64,000 bases of DNA, from NCBI RefSeq assembly GCF_014647595.1, contig NZ_BMPM01000002.1, positions 620,001 to 684,000 on the forward strand, written 5' to 3'. Positions 50,029-58,471 of this stretch are shown in pieces. Positions within the stretch are counted from its first letter, which is position 1, and every line of letters starts with the position of its first letter. The stretch comes from Paenarthrobacter histidinolovorans (lineage in GTDB: Bacteria; Actinomycetota; Actinomycetes; Actinomycetales; Micrococcaceae). The notes beneath the pieces were generated by a model that was given only the letters and a program-made list of their open reading frames with translations, was not told the origin of the DNA and did not search any database. A program made the position numbers and the translations under genes.

Positions 50029-50922
50029 GTGGACTGGGAGCGGGAAGCAACGCACGCGCCAAAGCACCGCCGCACGGGAACAACCGGGCGCGTCATGCTC
50101 GGCCTGCTGATGGCAATCATCGCGGCAACGGTGGCTGTGTTGGTTTCCGGGTTCCTGAACGGCGACCCCCGCATCACGGCACTGTTCCCGGGCGTCAGCG
50201 TCCCGGGCGGCGCACAAACCGGGAAAATTCAGCCCACCTCGGCCCGCTTGCCGGACGCACCGCCGCCGGGACTTGAGGAAGCGGACGCCCCGCTGGCCTC
50301 GCCGACGGCACCCGGCACCACCAACGATTCGTACAAGTTCCTGGCCATGAACGACGACGGCACTCCGGTGGGCTACTCCCCTTGCCGGCCGCTGCACTAC
50401 GTGGTGAACAACGCCTCCGCGCCCGAAGGCACCGACACCCTCCTGGACACGGCCATCGCCAATATCTCGGCAGCCTCGGGCATCCGGTTCGTCAACGACG
50501 GAACAACCGACGAACAGCCCGTGGACCGGCGCGAACCGTACCAACCCAACCGCTACGGCGACCGGTGGGCTCCGCTGCTGATCTCCTGGACCACCCCTGA
50601 AGCAGCACCGGCTCTCGAAGGGAAGGTCATCGGCACTGGCGGCAGCACCATGTATTCGCTGGACAAGGGCCCCAAGAGCTACATCACCGGGAGCCTGGAG
50701 CTGGACACACCCCAAGTGGCGGAACTCCTGTCGGATCCCGGCGGCGCGGACTACGTCCTTGCCGTCATGCAGCACGAACTGGGACACGTGATGGGCCTGG
50801 ACCATGTGGACGATCCGATCCAACTCATGTACCCGGAAATCGGGGCACCTGACGGTCTTGCGGCTGGTGACCTGAACGGCCTCCACCTCCTCGCCTCAGC
50901 CCCCTGCCGCAAGGACATCTAG
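50029..50922 (+). CDS. Membrane-anchored metzincin-type zinc metalloprotease A
   Basis: A 297-residue protein with a short cytoplasmic N-terminus, one membrane segment (about 23-45) and an extracellular catalytic domain (about 100-297). The zinc motif is HELGHVMGLDH (H249, E250, H253, H259), followed by LMYPEIG as a Met-turn, as in matrixin-like M10 peptidases. Conserved regions SYKFLAMNDDGTPVGYSPCRP and YGDRWAPLLISW are shared with the tandem paralogue at 51043-51975. GTG start with GGAG 5 nt upstream. Cysteines in the SPC and APC segments suggest a disulphide. Substrate unknown; it should cut proteins outside the membrane. Confidence 0.9.
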   Translation: MDWEREATHAPKHRRTGTTGRVMLGLLMAIIAATVAVLVSGFLNGDPRITALFPGVSVPGGAQTGKIQPTSARLPDAPPPGLEEADAPLASPTAPGTTNDSYKFLAMNDDGTPVGYSPCRPLHYVVNNASAPEGTDTLLDTAIANISAASGIRFVNDGTTDEQPVDRREPYQPNRYGDRWAPLLISWTTPEAAPALEGKVIGTGGSTMYSLDKGPKSYITGSLELDTPQVAELLSDPGGADYVLAVMQHELGHVMGLDHVDDPIQLMYPEIGAPDGLAAGDLNGLHLLASAPCRKDI

Positions 50923-51042
50923 CAGCTTTCCGGCGTTGGGTACGAACGCCATGGACTCGCGGGGACACTGGACTTATGCTGGCGGATACGGCCGACGGCG
51001 GCGCCCCACCGCCTGTCCGCGGCCTCCACGTCAGGGGGTTCC

Positions 51043-51975
51043 ATGGAACCTTATGGGCCGTCCAAGTGGCCGGACCCGGATCCTCCCCGGCCCCATTACC
51101 TTCCGCCCTCGGGTCCGCACGAGCCGCCTGAGCCCCGCCCGCCGATCAAGCACAGCAGCATCGCCGCCATCCTGTTCCTCCTGGGCATCCTGGGGCTCGT
51201 CTGCGCCGGAGCCTATTTCGGCGGAGAACTGCAGCAATTCCTCTACGGATCAGCGGAAAGCCAGAGCCAACCGCCACGGCCCGGGCTGGCACCCTTCGGC
51301 CAACGGAACGATCCCCTGCCCGGACGCGAAGAAGCCGACTCGCCCCTCGGCACGCCGCCACCCCTGGTCCAGGCCAGCAGCTCGTACAAGTTCCTGGCCG
51401 TCAAGGAAGATGGAACGCCGCTGGCATACTCGCCCTGCAGGCCCATCCACTACGTGGTGAATTCGGATATCGCCCCGGCGTCCTGGCAGGTTTTGGTGGA
51501 GAAGGCAGTCCACGAAGCCAGCCGGGCCACGGGTTTGAAATTCATTTACGACGGTCCAAGTTCAGAGGTTCCCTCCACCAACCGTTCCGGATACCAGCCG
51601 GCCAGGTACGGGGACCGTTGGGCGCCCGTACTCATCGCCTGGAGCACACCGGAGCAGGTACCGCGCCTGACCGGGCAGACAGTGGGCCTGGGAGGAAGCT
51701 CCTCCATTGGGCTGAGCAACGGCTACAAGGCGTACGTGACCGGCACAGTGTCACTGGATGCGCCACAGTTTGCCGGGATCGTGGACAACCCGGGCGGCGA
51801 CGACATCGGCGTGGCGGTCATCATGCACGAACTGGGACACCTGGTGGGATTGGACCACGTGGACGATCCCCGGCAGCTCATGTTTGGCCAGGCATCATGG
51901 GTCCGGGAGTACGCCGCCGGCGACCTGACAGGCCTCGCAGAACTGGGTTCGGGTCCTTGCAGCAAGGACTTCTGA
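51043..51975 (+). CDS. Membrane-anchored metzincin-type zinc metalloprotease B
   Basis: A 310-residue paralogue of the preceding gene, in the same direction 120 nt downstream. It has a Pro-rich cytoplasmic N-terminus (about 1-37), one membrane segment (about 38-58), a Pro/Gln/Asp-rich linker, and the catalytic domain with HELGHLVGLDH (H262, E263, H266, H272) and LMFGQAS as Met-turn. The linkers and N-termini differ between the two, while the catalytic domains are similar, so they arose by tandem duplication and may differ in location or partner. It is convergent with the LOG-family gene, 13 nt apart. Confidence 0.9.
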   Translation: MEPYGPSKWPDPDPPRPHYLPPSGPHEPPEPRPPIKHSSIAAILFLLGILGLVCAGAYFGGELQQFLYGSAESQSQPPRPGLAPFGQRNDPLPGREEADSPLGTPPPLVQASSSYKFLAVKEDGTPLAYSPCRPIHYVVNSDIAPASWQVLVEKAVHEASRATGLKFIYDGPSSEVPSTNRSGYQPARYGDRWAPVLIAWSTPEQVPRLTGQTVGLGGSSSIGLSNGYKAYVTGTVSLDAPQFAGIVDNPGGDDIGVAVIMHELGHLVGLDHVDDPRQLMFGQASWVREYAAGDLTGLAELGSGPCSKDF

Positions 51976-51988
51976 CCCGGTCCGTGTC

Positions 51989-53122
51989 TCAGCGGGCCAG
52001 TACGGCGAGCGCATCCTCCACGGTGTCCACCAAAAAGATGCGCTCCGCCATGGGCTTCCCGGCGGCCAGGCTCTGCAGCATGGGCCATGCCGGGAAGGTA
52101 CGTTCCCAGTGTTCGCGGCCCACCAGGACCATGGGGGTAATGGTTTCGGGCGCGCCGTAGTAGTTCTCGCAGGCGTCCTGGAAAATCTCCTGCACCGTGC
52201 CGGCAGCCCCCGGCAGGAACACGATTCCTCCGTTGCAGACTTCCAGGAGGATTGCTTCGCGGATGGCGTTGGCGAAGTACTTGGCGATGTGGGTCGCGAA
52301 CAGATTGGGCGGCTCGTGCCCGTAGAACCAGGTGGGGATGCCGAGGGTCGGGGTGCCTTGCGGGTAACGTTCGACGACGGCCGCCGCCTGTCGCGCCCAA
52401 GCCGTCACCGAGGGCCTGAACCCCGGGACATCGGCGAGCGTCGCAAGGGCCGCCTGCAAATCGGCGTCGGGCCTTCCGCTGAAGTAGGCGCCCAGGTTGG
52501 CCGCTTCCATGGCACCGGGACCCCCGCCCGTCGCGACGGCGAAGCCGGCTTGGGCGAGTAATCTGCCCAGCTGGGCGGCGTCGGCAAATTCCCTGGATCC
52601 TCGTTGGGCGGCATGCCCGCCCATGACTCCCACAATCCTGCTCCCTGCGAAGGGGCCCTGGTCCAGTGCCTCGTCCAGGGCGTCCCCTATCGCATGATCG
52701 TGCAACGCTGCAGCGAGCGTGGCATCGAGGCTCTGACGCTGTCCGGGCAGGATGCTCCACTGGTAGACCTGTGCGTCGGGGGTGGACTCGTACTCAGTGG
52801 TTGGGATGTCCTGGTAGAGCTCGCCCGGAGTGTAGAGAGTGCCGCGGTACGGGTCAAAGGGCACACCCAGCAGCTTGGGAAAGATCAGCGCACCCCGGCT
52901 TCGCAAACTCTCTTCCACGCCGGCGTCGAAGGTACAGCCCAGGAAGATGGCCCCTTGCGGATCCAAGGCCTTGAGCTGGCGCGAGTAGCCCCGAAGGTCC
53001 AGCGATTGGGCGTGCCAACCGTGCATTGACCTGGCTCCGGCACTGACCAGCCGATCGAAGTGAACCACGCTTTCGACGTCGAGTGTTCGAGGACTTGGGT
53101 TCAACGCGGCAGTGCGGTTCAT
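51989..53122 (-). CDS. LOG family (Rossmann nucleotide-binding) protein, long form
   Basis: A 377-residue protein. The C-terminal part (about 140-370) is a Rossmann-type LOG domain with VGVMGGHAAQRG, ATGGGPGAMEAAN and a variant of the catalytic PGGxGTxxE motif reading LPGAAGTVQEIF. LOG enzymes release cytokinin bases from nucleotides or hydrolyse nucleotide 5'-phosphates, and most are about 190-280 residues. The N-terminal 140 residues (LDVESVVHFDRLVSAGARSM; FLGCTFDAGVEESLRSRGALIF) look like a degenerate extra Rossmann half. The start at 53122 is chosen because it precedes conserved-looking sequence, but no clear ribosome binding site is seen. Activity uncertain because of the changed motif. 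Confidence 0.9.
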   Translation of the reverse strand: MNRTAALNPSPRTLDVESVVHFDRLVSAGARSMHGWHAQSLDLRGYSRQLKALDPQGAIFLGCTFDAGVEESLRSRGALIFPKLLGVPFDPYRGTLYTPGELYQDIPTTEYESTPDAQVYQWSILPGQRQSLDATLAAALHDHAIGDALDEALDQGPFAGSRIVGVMGGHAAQRGSREFADAAQLGRLLAQAGFAVATGGGPGAMEAANLGAYFSGRPDADLQAALATLADVPGFRPSVTAWARQAAAVVERYPQGTPTLGIPTWFYGHEPPNLFATHIAKYFANAIREAILLEVCNGGIVFLPGAAGTVQEIFQDACENYYGAPETITPMVLVGREHWERTFPAWPMLQSLAAGKPMAERIFLVDTVEDALAVLAR

Positions 53123-53339
53123 TGTTTCAGGGTAATGGCCGGGTGAGCCGGTCCGCGTGGATTTCGCGGGTGTCCGGGACCGGACCCTAGCCATGGATTT
53201 GCCCGAGGAGTACAGTATCGATCACTGCACCACTTTCAGTTGCTGGAAGGGATCGCAGCACCCAACTGAATCCATGAATGACGCCCTGGGGGCGTTGTAA
53301 GTTTGCCGGCTGGGGGGCCCAACATCTGCTCGAGGAGCA

Positions 53340-56306
53340 ATGGTTGTGGACCGTCCAAAATACGCTCGGCGTCGTACCCGATTCACCTCTCGGCGTCGTA
53401 CCCAATTCACCTCTCGGCGTCGTACCCAATTCACACTGTTCAGTACCCGTTCCTTTGCCGGAAAAGTCCTCGGTTTCCTGCTGGGTTCCTCCGTTGCCTT
53501 CTCTGCACTGACCGTTGGCGTTGCCGCACCTGCCTCTGCAGCGGCGCCGCCCTGTCCGGGCACAGGCGGTGCGATGCAGATTGTGGCCCACACCGATGAC
53601 GACCTGATTTTCATCAGTCCGGACTTCATGCGGGACATCCAGTCCAAACGTTGTGTCCAGACGATTTACACCACGGCCGGGGAAGCAGGCGAGGGAGCAG
53701 CCTACTGGAACAGCCTCGAAGCCGGAATCAGGGCCAGTTACGCCAAAATGGCGGGCGTGGCCGATGCCTGGACCACTTCTGACGCCGGCGTGCCTGGACG
53801 TCCCCTCACGCTCCAGACGTTGAATGCGGCACCCAACGTTTCTGTCGTTTTCATGCGGCTTCCCGATGGCTTCCCGGACGGGAAGGGCAGCAGCCGCTAC
53901 AACGGCCAGAGCATCCTGAAGCTTTGGGACGGCAGGCTCAGCTCCATCCGTCCCGTTGATGGTGCTGCGGCCTTCACCAAGGCGCAATTCCAGACAACCC
54001 TGAACCAGCTTGTGGCCAATTACCAACCCACCACCTTCCGCACCCAGGATTGGACCGGCAGCTACCAGGACCCGTACGACCACAGCGATCACTGGGCTAC
54101 GGCAAAGTTCGCCCAGCTAGCCAGCAGGGCCTATACCAGTCCCCACACGGCCTCGGCATACGACGCTTATGTGATCGACGAATACGCCCAGAATGTTACC
54201 GGCGCGGATCTGACCAACAAGGTAAATACCTTCGTTCGATTCGCTGACTTCGACAAATACCTCTGCGACACTCCATGCCCGGCACCGCCCTACAGCGACT
54301 GGCTGAAACGGCAGTACATCACAGCCATCGAGTGGACCGGCAACGCTGCCAAATCAGCAGGAACAACAGTGAGCGCTTCCTCGCAAAAGGCCTCGGCGCA
54401 GAGCCCCGAAAAGGCCCGGGACGGGTACGCGTGGGGCTCTCCCATGGACGCCAACCGCGAGTGGGTGAGCAACGGGGGCAAAGCCGGCAGCTGGATCCAG
54501 TACAACTTCTCCCCTGCCCGGACCATCAACGCCGTGACACTGTTTGACCGGCCGGTCCTCAGCGACCAGGTGACCGGCGGCAACCTGGCCTTCTCCGATG
54601 GCAGCACCGTGCCGGTAGGCGCCCTGCCCAACAACGGTTCGGGACTCACAGTGAACTTCCCGGCACGCACAGTCAGTTCGGTGCGATTCAACATAAGCTC
54701 CGTCAGCAGCTCAACCACGAACGTTGGCCTGTCCGAGTTCGAGGCTTACATCACCGCCGACGTCGTTGCACCCGAAGTGACGGCGACACCGCCCGGCGGC
54801 ACGTACGACGTCGGGCAAAAGGTCACACTGTCCGCAAACGAGCCCGCGACGATCTACTACACGCTGGACGGGACCACCCCCACCACGGCGAGTGCCAAAT
54901 ATGCCACTCCGATCACCGTGAATGGTCCCCTGACGCTGAAGTACTTCGCCGTGGATGCTGCGAACAATCCTTCGGCGGTGGTGACGCAGAGCTACTCTAC
55001 CGGCCCCGATGTGACCAAGCCCGTGGTATCGGCCAACCCGGCGGGCGGCGCCTATGCCCCGGGCACCACCATCACCCTCACATCCAACGAGGCCAACTCC
55101 GTGATCAAGTACACCAAGGATGGCAGCGATCCCCTCAATGCTGGCCTGGTCTACTCCACGCCGATTGTCTTCGCGGGCCCGGATCCGATGACGCTGAAGT
55201 TCTTCGCCACCGATCCGGCCGGAAATGTGTCCGATGTTCTCACGCAGAGCTACAACGTTCCGCCTGACACGCGGGCACCCGTGGTGACGGCGAATCCAAC
55301 CAGCCGTGCCTTGGCCAACGGGGCAACCATCACGCTTTCATCCGACGAGCCCGGCGCAAGCATCTTCTACACCACGGACGGCAGCACTCCCACGGCCACG
55401 GAGTCCGCCACCAACTTCAAGTATTCGGCTCCGATTGTCATGGGAACATCGCAGCTGACCCTCAAATACATCGCTGTGGACACTGCGGGGAACACCTCGC
55501 CCGTTGGAACCCAGACGTACAGCGTTCCCGCAGCCGGTCCGCCGTCGTCCCATGACTTCAACGGCGACGGCAAAGCCGACGTCCTGTCCTCCGATACCGC
55601 CGGCAACCTGTACCTCTACCCGGGAAGTGGCGGAGGCAGCCTTGGGCCCCGGCAAACAGCCTTGGCCGCGCCCGCGTGGTCAACGATTACGGATACCATC
55701 ACGCCCGGCGATTTCAACCGGGACGGCAAACCGGATGTGCTGGCCCGTGACGGAGACGTTCTGTGGTTCTACCCGGGCGACGGCGCCGGCAGCTTCGGCA
55801 CCCGGGTCCAGGTAAGCACCGGATGGAGCACCATGAGCCAGTTGTTCTCCCCGGGCGACTTCAGTGGCGACGGCATCCCCGACCTCATCGCCAGGCGCAG
55901 CGGCGGCGATCTGCGCCTCTACGAAGGCAATGGCAGCGGCGGTCTGCGAACGCCCACCACCATTGGAACCGGTTGGAATGTTATGAATGCAATTCTGAGC
56001 ACGGGGGACTTTAATGGAGATGGTACGGGAGACGTGCTGGCCCGGCGTTCGGATACAGGCGCCCTCTGGCTCTACCCCGGCGACGGAACCCGCGGCTGGC
56101 TCCAATGGAAGCAAATCTCCGCGGGTTGGGACAACCGAACATCGATCGCAGGCCCCCGGGACCTCGACGGCGATGGCAAGAACGATGTCATCGGCCGGAT
56201 CGGAGACACCCTGTGGCTCTACCCAGGCAGCGGCAGCGGGACTTTCAGCAGCGTCCCGCCCACCAGCCTCGGCACCGGTTGGCAGGCCATGAAGTTCATC
56301 GGCTAG
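53340..56306 (+). CDS. Secreted PIG-L deacetylase with chitobiase-like and FG-GAP repeats
   Basis: A 988-residue exported protein. The Arg-rich N-terminus is built of three 8-residue repeats (RRRTQFTS type), followed by a signal segment (about 42-67, ending APASAAA). A PIG-L/LmbE N-acetyl-sugar deacetylase domain (about 75-330) has zinc ligands in AHTDDD (H84, D87) and DHSDH (H248, H251). A galactose-binding-like domain (about 340-472), three chitobiase-type Ig repeats (from about 475, 557, 641; YYTLDGTTPTTASAKY pattern) and FG-GAP/VCBS repeats (about 737-988; DFNGDGKADVL) follow. It probably deacetylates a surface or environmental polysaccharide. An in-frame GTG at 53346 has better spacing (8 nt) from GGAG than the ATG at 53340. 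Confidence 0.93.
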   Translation: MVVDRPKYARRRTRFTSRRRTQFTSRRRTQFTLFSTRSFAGKVLGFLLGSSVAFSALTVGVAAPASAAAPPCPGTGGAMQIVAHTDDDLIFISPDFMRDIQSKRCVQTIYTTAGEAGEGAAYWNSLEAGIRASYAKMAGVADAWTTSDAGVPGRPLTLQTLNAAPNVSVVFMRLPDGFPDGKGSSRYNGQSILKLWDGRLSSIRPVDGAAAFTKAQFQTTLNQLVANYQPTTFRTQDWTGSYQDPYDHSDHWATAKFAQLASRAYTSPHTASAYDAYVIDEYAQNVTGADLTNKVNTFVRFADFDKYLCDTPCPAPPYSDWLKRQYITAIEWTGNAAKSAGTTVSASSQKASAQSPEKARDGYAWGSPMDANREWVSNGGKAGSWIQYNFSPARTINAVTLFDRPVLSDQVTGGNLAFSDGSTVPVGALPNNGSGLTVNFPARTVSSVRFNISSVSSSTTNVGLSEFEAYITADVVAPEVTATPPGGTYDVGQKVTLSANEPATIYYTLDGTTPTTASAKYATPITVNGPLTLKYFAVDAANNPSAVVTQSYSTGPDVTKPVVSANPAGGAYAPGTTITLTSNEANSVIKYTKDGSDPLNAGLVYSTPIVFAGPDPMTLKFFATDPAGNVSDVLTQSYNVPPDTRAPVVTANPTSRALANGATITLSSDEPGASIFYTTDGSTPTATESATNFKYSAPIVMGTSQLTLKYIAVDTAGNTSPVGTQTYSVPAAGPPSSHDFNGDGKADVLSSDTAGNLYLYPGSGGGSLGPRQTALAAPAWSTITDTITPGDFNRDGKPDVLARDGDVLWFYPGDGAGSFGTRVQVSTGWSTMSQLFSPGDFSGDGIPDLIARRSGGDLRLYEGNGSGGLRTPTTIGTGWNVMNAILSTGDFNGDGTGDVLARRSDTGALWLYPGDGTRGWLQWKQISAGWDNRTSIAGPRDLDGDGKNDVIGRIGDTLWLYPGSGSGTFSSVPPTSLGTGWQAMKFIG
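53365..53434. repeat. Three 24-bp in-frame tandem repeats at the start of the PIG-L gene
   Basis: Units end at 53386, 53410 and 53434. The last two are identical and the first differs by one base and lacks the first two. Each adds eight residues (Arg-Arg-Arg-Thr-Gln-Phe-Thr-Ser) before the signal segment. Confidence 0.92.
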
Positions 56307-56320
56307 CCAACCCCAAGGAC

Positions 56321-56366
56321 CTGGCGCGGGTCGGAGTTTTCCCCCAGACTCTTCGGCCCGCGTCAG
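56321..56366 (+). terminator. Possible terminator after the PIG-L gene
   Basis: CTGGCGCGGG (56321-56330) can pair with CCCGCGTCAG (56357-56366), one G-U pair, around a 26-nt loop that includes TTTT. It lies 15 nt past the stop codon. Confidence 0.4.
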
Positions 56367-56502
56367 CCATGTCCGGGTTCCGATGGCACGTCCGCTGGCG
56401 GGTGGGGGTGGGCGCCGGGGTGGCCGCCGGGGTTGGGCGCCGACAGCTGGCCGCCGGGGATGGGGTGCTAATAATGTCAGACCCCGGTGACAAGGTTGAT
56501 TC

Positions 56503-58371
56503 ATGGGAAGCATTGGGGATGTCTTGGCGCGGCGGGCAGGTTCGCCCGGCGCCAAAGTGCTGCCCCGGCGACGCCGCGACCGTACCGATGCCGGCCTGAG
56601 GGTGATTCCGGTGGCTGAGATCAAGCGCACCGCCGCCCTGATCGAAGCAGGCCGACTTGCCGGAGGTGCGGACAGGTCACCTGAGCAGGCGCGCCAGATT
56701 TCGACGCCGGATCGCCAAACCCAGCGCGTGGCGACCGGGGTGGCCGAAGCTCTCGCCGAGGGCGCAGCCGCTGTTGAGTTCCTGCGCTCATTCGCTGCGG
56801 CGGACGCCCGGTTGTTCGGTTTTGCTGAAGCAGCGGACTTCGCCGGGCGGGTCGAGGAGATCGCCCGAGGCCTTGAGTATACGCAAATAGTTGCGGCCCA
56901 GGCGGTGGAACGCAGCCGGAGGGAAGCGCAGGCGCTGCAGTCCCGGCCGTCCGGCGCACAGGAATGGCGGACGGGGTGGACAGAACCAGCCGGTGGCGCA
57001 GGTGGTGGTGCTCGGGCTGTGACTGGTTCTGTGAGTAGTTCTGGGGCTGGTGCTGATTCGGCGGTGGCTGCTGGTGCTGGTGGCAGTGTTTTGGATGATG
57101 GGTACCGGAACGCAGCCGAATTCCTCCGGGCCCGGCTACGGATCGGCATCAGCGAAGCCCGGCGACGGCTCGCCCTCGCAGACGACGTGCTGTCGCAGAC
57201 AGGAATGGCCGGGCAAGAGATCCCTGCCCGTCGTGAAGTGCTGGCCAGCTCAGTTGAATCCGGGCAGGTACCCTCACGCTCGGCCACGATCATCAGCACC
57301 ACTCTGGACAAAGTCCAACACCTCACCGACCCGGAGACCCTCACCCGCATCGAACACGCCCTCACCACCACCGCGGCACAATCCGACCCCGACTTCGTCA
57401 CCACCATGGCCAAACGCTGGATCGACCGCATCGACCAAGACGGCCCCGAACCCACCGAAGAAACCCTCCGCCACACCCAAGGCGCGTTCCTCCGCCGCCG
57501 ACGCCGCTACGGCCTGCACCACCTGGAAATCTTCGCCACCACCGAACAATACGAAACCCTCGCCACCGCCATGAACGCCGCCACCAACCCCCGACTCACC
57601 ACCACCCCCGGAAGAACCACCACCAACGCAACCGGGGCCAACACCACCACCAGCGGCGGCACCACCAACACTCTTGGCGCCACCAGCGGCGGCACCGTTC
57701 AAGACACTGCAACCGGCCCTGAACTGGACCGGCGCTCCCGCGCCCAGAAACTCCTCGACGGCCTCGTCGGCGCCTGCGCAGTCGCGATGACCACCGGCAA
57801 ACTGCCCTCCAACGGCGGACTCCGACCCCAACTCACCGTCACCGTCGACCACCGCGACCTCTTCACCCAACTCACCGGCAAAGACCCGAACCAAGCCAGC
57901 GCCCCCACCCAGCCCGGCACCCGGAACACCATCAGCACCGTCAGTACCGGCACCGCGACCTTCACCGGCCCACTACACCCCAACACCATCCGCAAAATAG
58001 CCTGCGACGCCGAAATCCTCCCCGTCCTGCTCGGCACCGACTCCCAAATCCTCGACATCGGCCGAACCACCCGGATCTTCCCACCCCACATCCGCAAAGC
58101 CATCACCGCCCGCGACGGCGGCTGCGCCTTCCCCGACTGCACCCTCCCCGCACCCTGGTGCGAAGCCCACCACATCACCTACTGGTCACACGGCGGCACC
58201 ACAGGAACAGAGAACGGCACCCTCCTCTGCTCACACCACCACCACCTCATCCACAAAGAACAATGGACCATCACCATGAACACCGGCATCCCCTGGTTCA
58301 TCCCCCCACCCCACATCGACCCCCACCAAACACCCCGACGCAACCACCACCACACACCCCACAGAACATAA
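56503..58371 (+). CDS. DUF222 (13E12 repeat) HNH endonuclease-like protein
   Basis: A 622-residue protein of the DUF222/HNH family that occurs in many copies in Micrococcaceae and mycobacteria. The DUF222 region covers about residues 60-430. The HNH motif is at about 540-590: GGCAFPDC, WCEAHHITYWSHGG and GTLLCSHHHHLIH, with zinc-binding Cys pairs intact. Two low-complexity linkers are present (about 165-200, Gly/Ala/Ser-rich; about 370-405, Thr/Asn/Gly-rich). From about 57300 the coding strand becomes very C-rich with few G and T, unlike the first third. This suggests recombination with another family copy or strong compositional drift. AAGG precedes the ATG. Biological role unproven. Confidence 0.93.
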   Translation: MGSIGDVLARRAGSPGAKVLPRRRRDRTDAGLRVIPVAEIKRTAALIEAGRLAGGADRSPEQARQISTPDRQTQRVATGVAEALAEGAAAVEFLRSFAAADARLFGFAEAADFAGRVEEIARGLEYTQIVAAQAVERSRREAQALQSRPSGAQEWRTGWTEPAGGAGGGARAVTGSVSSSGAGADSAVAAGAGGSVLDDGYRNAAEFLRARLRIGISEARRRLALADDVLSQTGMAGQEIPARREVLASSVESGQVPSRSATIISTTLDKVQHLTDPETLTRIEHALTTTAAQSDPDFVTTMAKRWIDRIDQDGPEPTEETLRHTQGAFLRRRRRYGLHHLEIFATTEQYETLATAMNAATNPRLTTTPGRTTTNATGANTTTSGGTTNTLGATSGGTVQDTATGPELDRRSRAQKLLDGLVGACAVAMTTGKLPSNGGLRPQLTVTVDHRDLFTQLTGKDPNQASAPTQPGTRNTISTVSTGTATFTGPLHPNTIRKIACDAEILPVLLGTDSQILDIGRTTRIFPPHIRKAITARDGGCAFPDCTLPAPWCEAHHITYWSHGGTTGTENGTLLCSHHHHLIHKEQWTITMNTGIPWFIPPPHIDPHQTPRRNHHHTPHRT

Positions 58372-58436
58372 ACAAAATGTGGGGACCGTCGGTACATATG
58401 TGGGTGTGCGAGAGCTTGGCCTTCGCGAGCGCGACC

Positions 58437-58468
58437 TGGCTGGAACCTGACGTGGCTGGAACCTGACG
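58437..58468. repeat. 16-bp tandem duplication
   Basis: TGGCTGGAACCTGACG occurs twice in tandem (58437-58452, 58453-58468) in the gap between the convergent HNH and dehydrogenase genes, ending 4 nt before the dehydrogenase stop codon. Confidence 0.85.
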
Positions 58469-58471
58469 TTG

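Noticed and set aside
53187..54092. 301-codon minus-strand open frame beginning inside the PIG-L gene
   Set aside because: Its C-terminal part falls in the promoter gap, but it shows no domain, and the repeat-derived segment just mirrors the 24-bp repeats.
55680..57476. 598-codon minus-strand open frame
   Set aside because: Runs antisense across the ends of two well-supported genes (PIG-L and DUF222/HNH); composition is Arg/Ser/Pro-rich noise.
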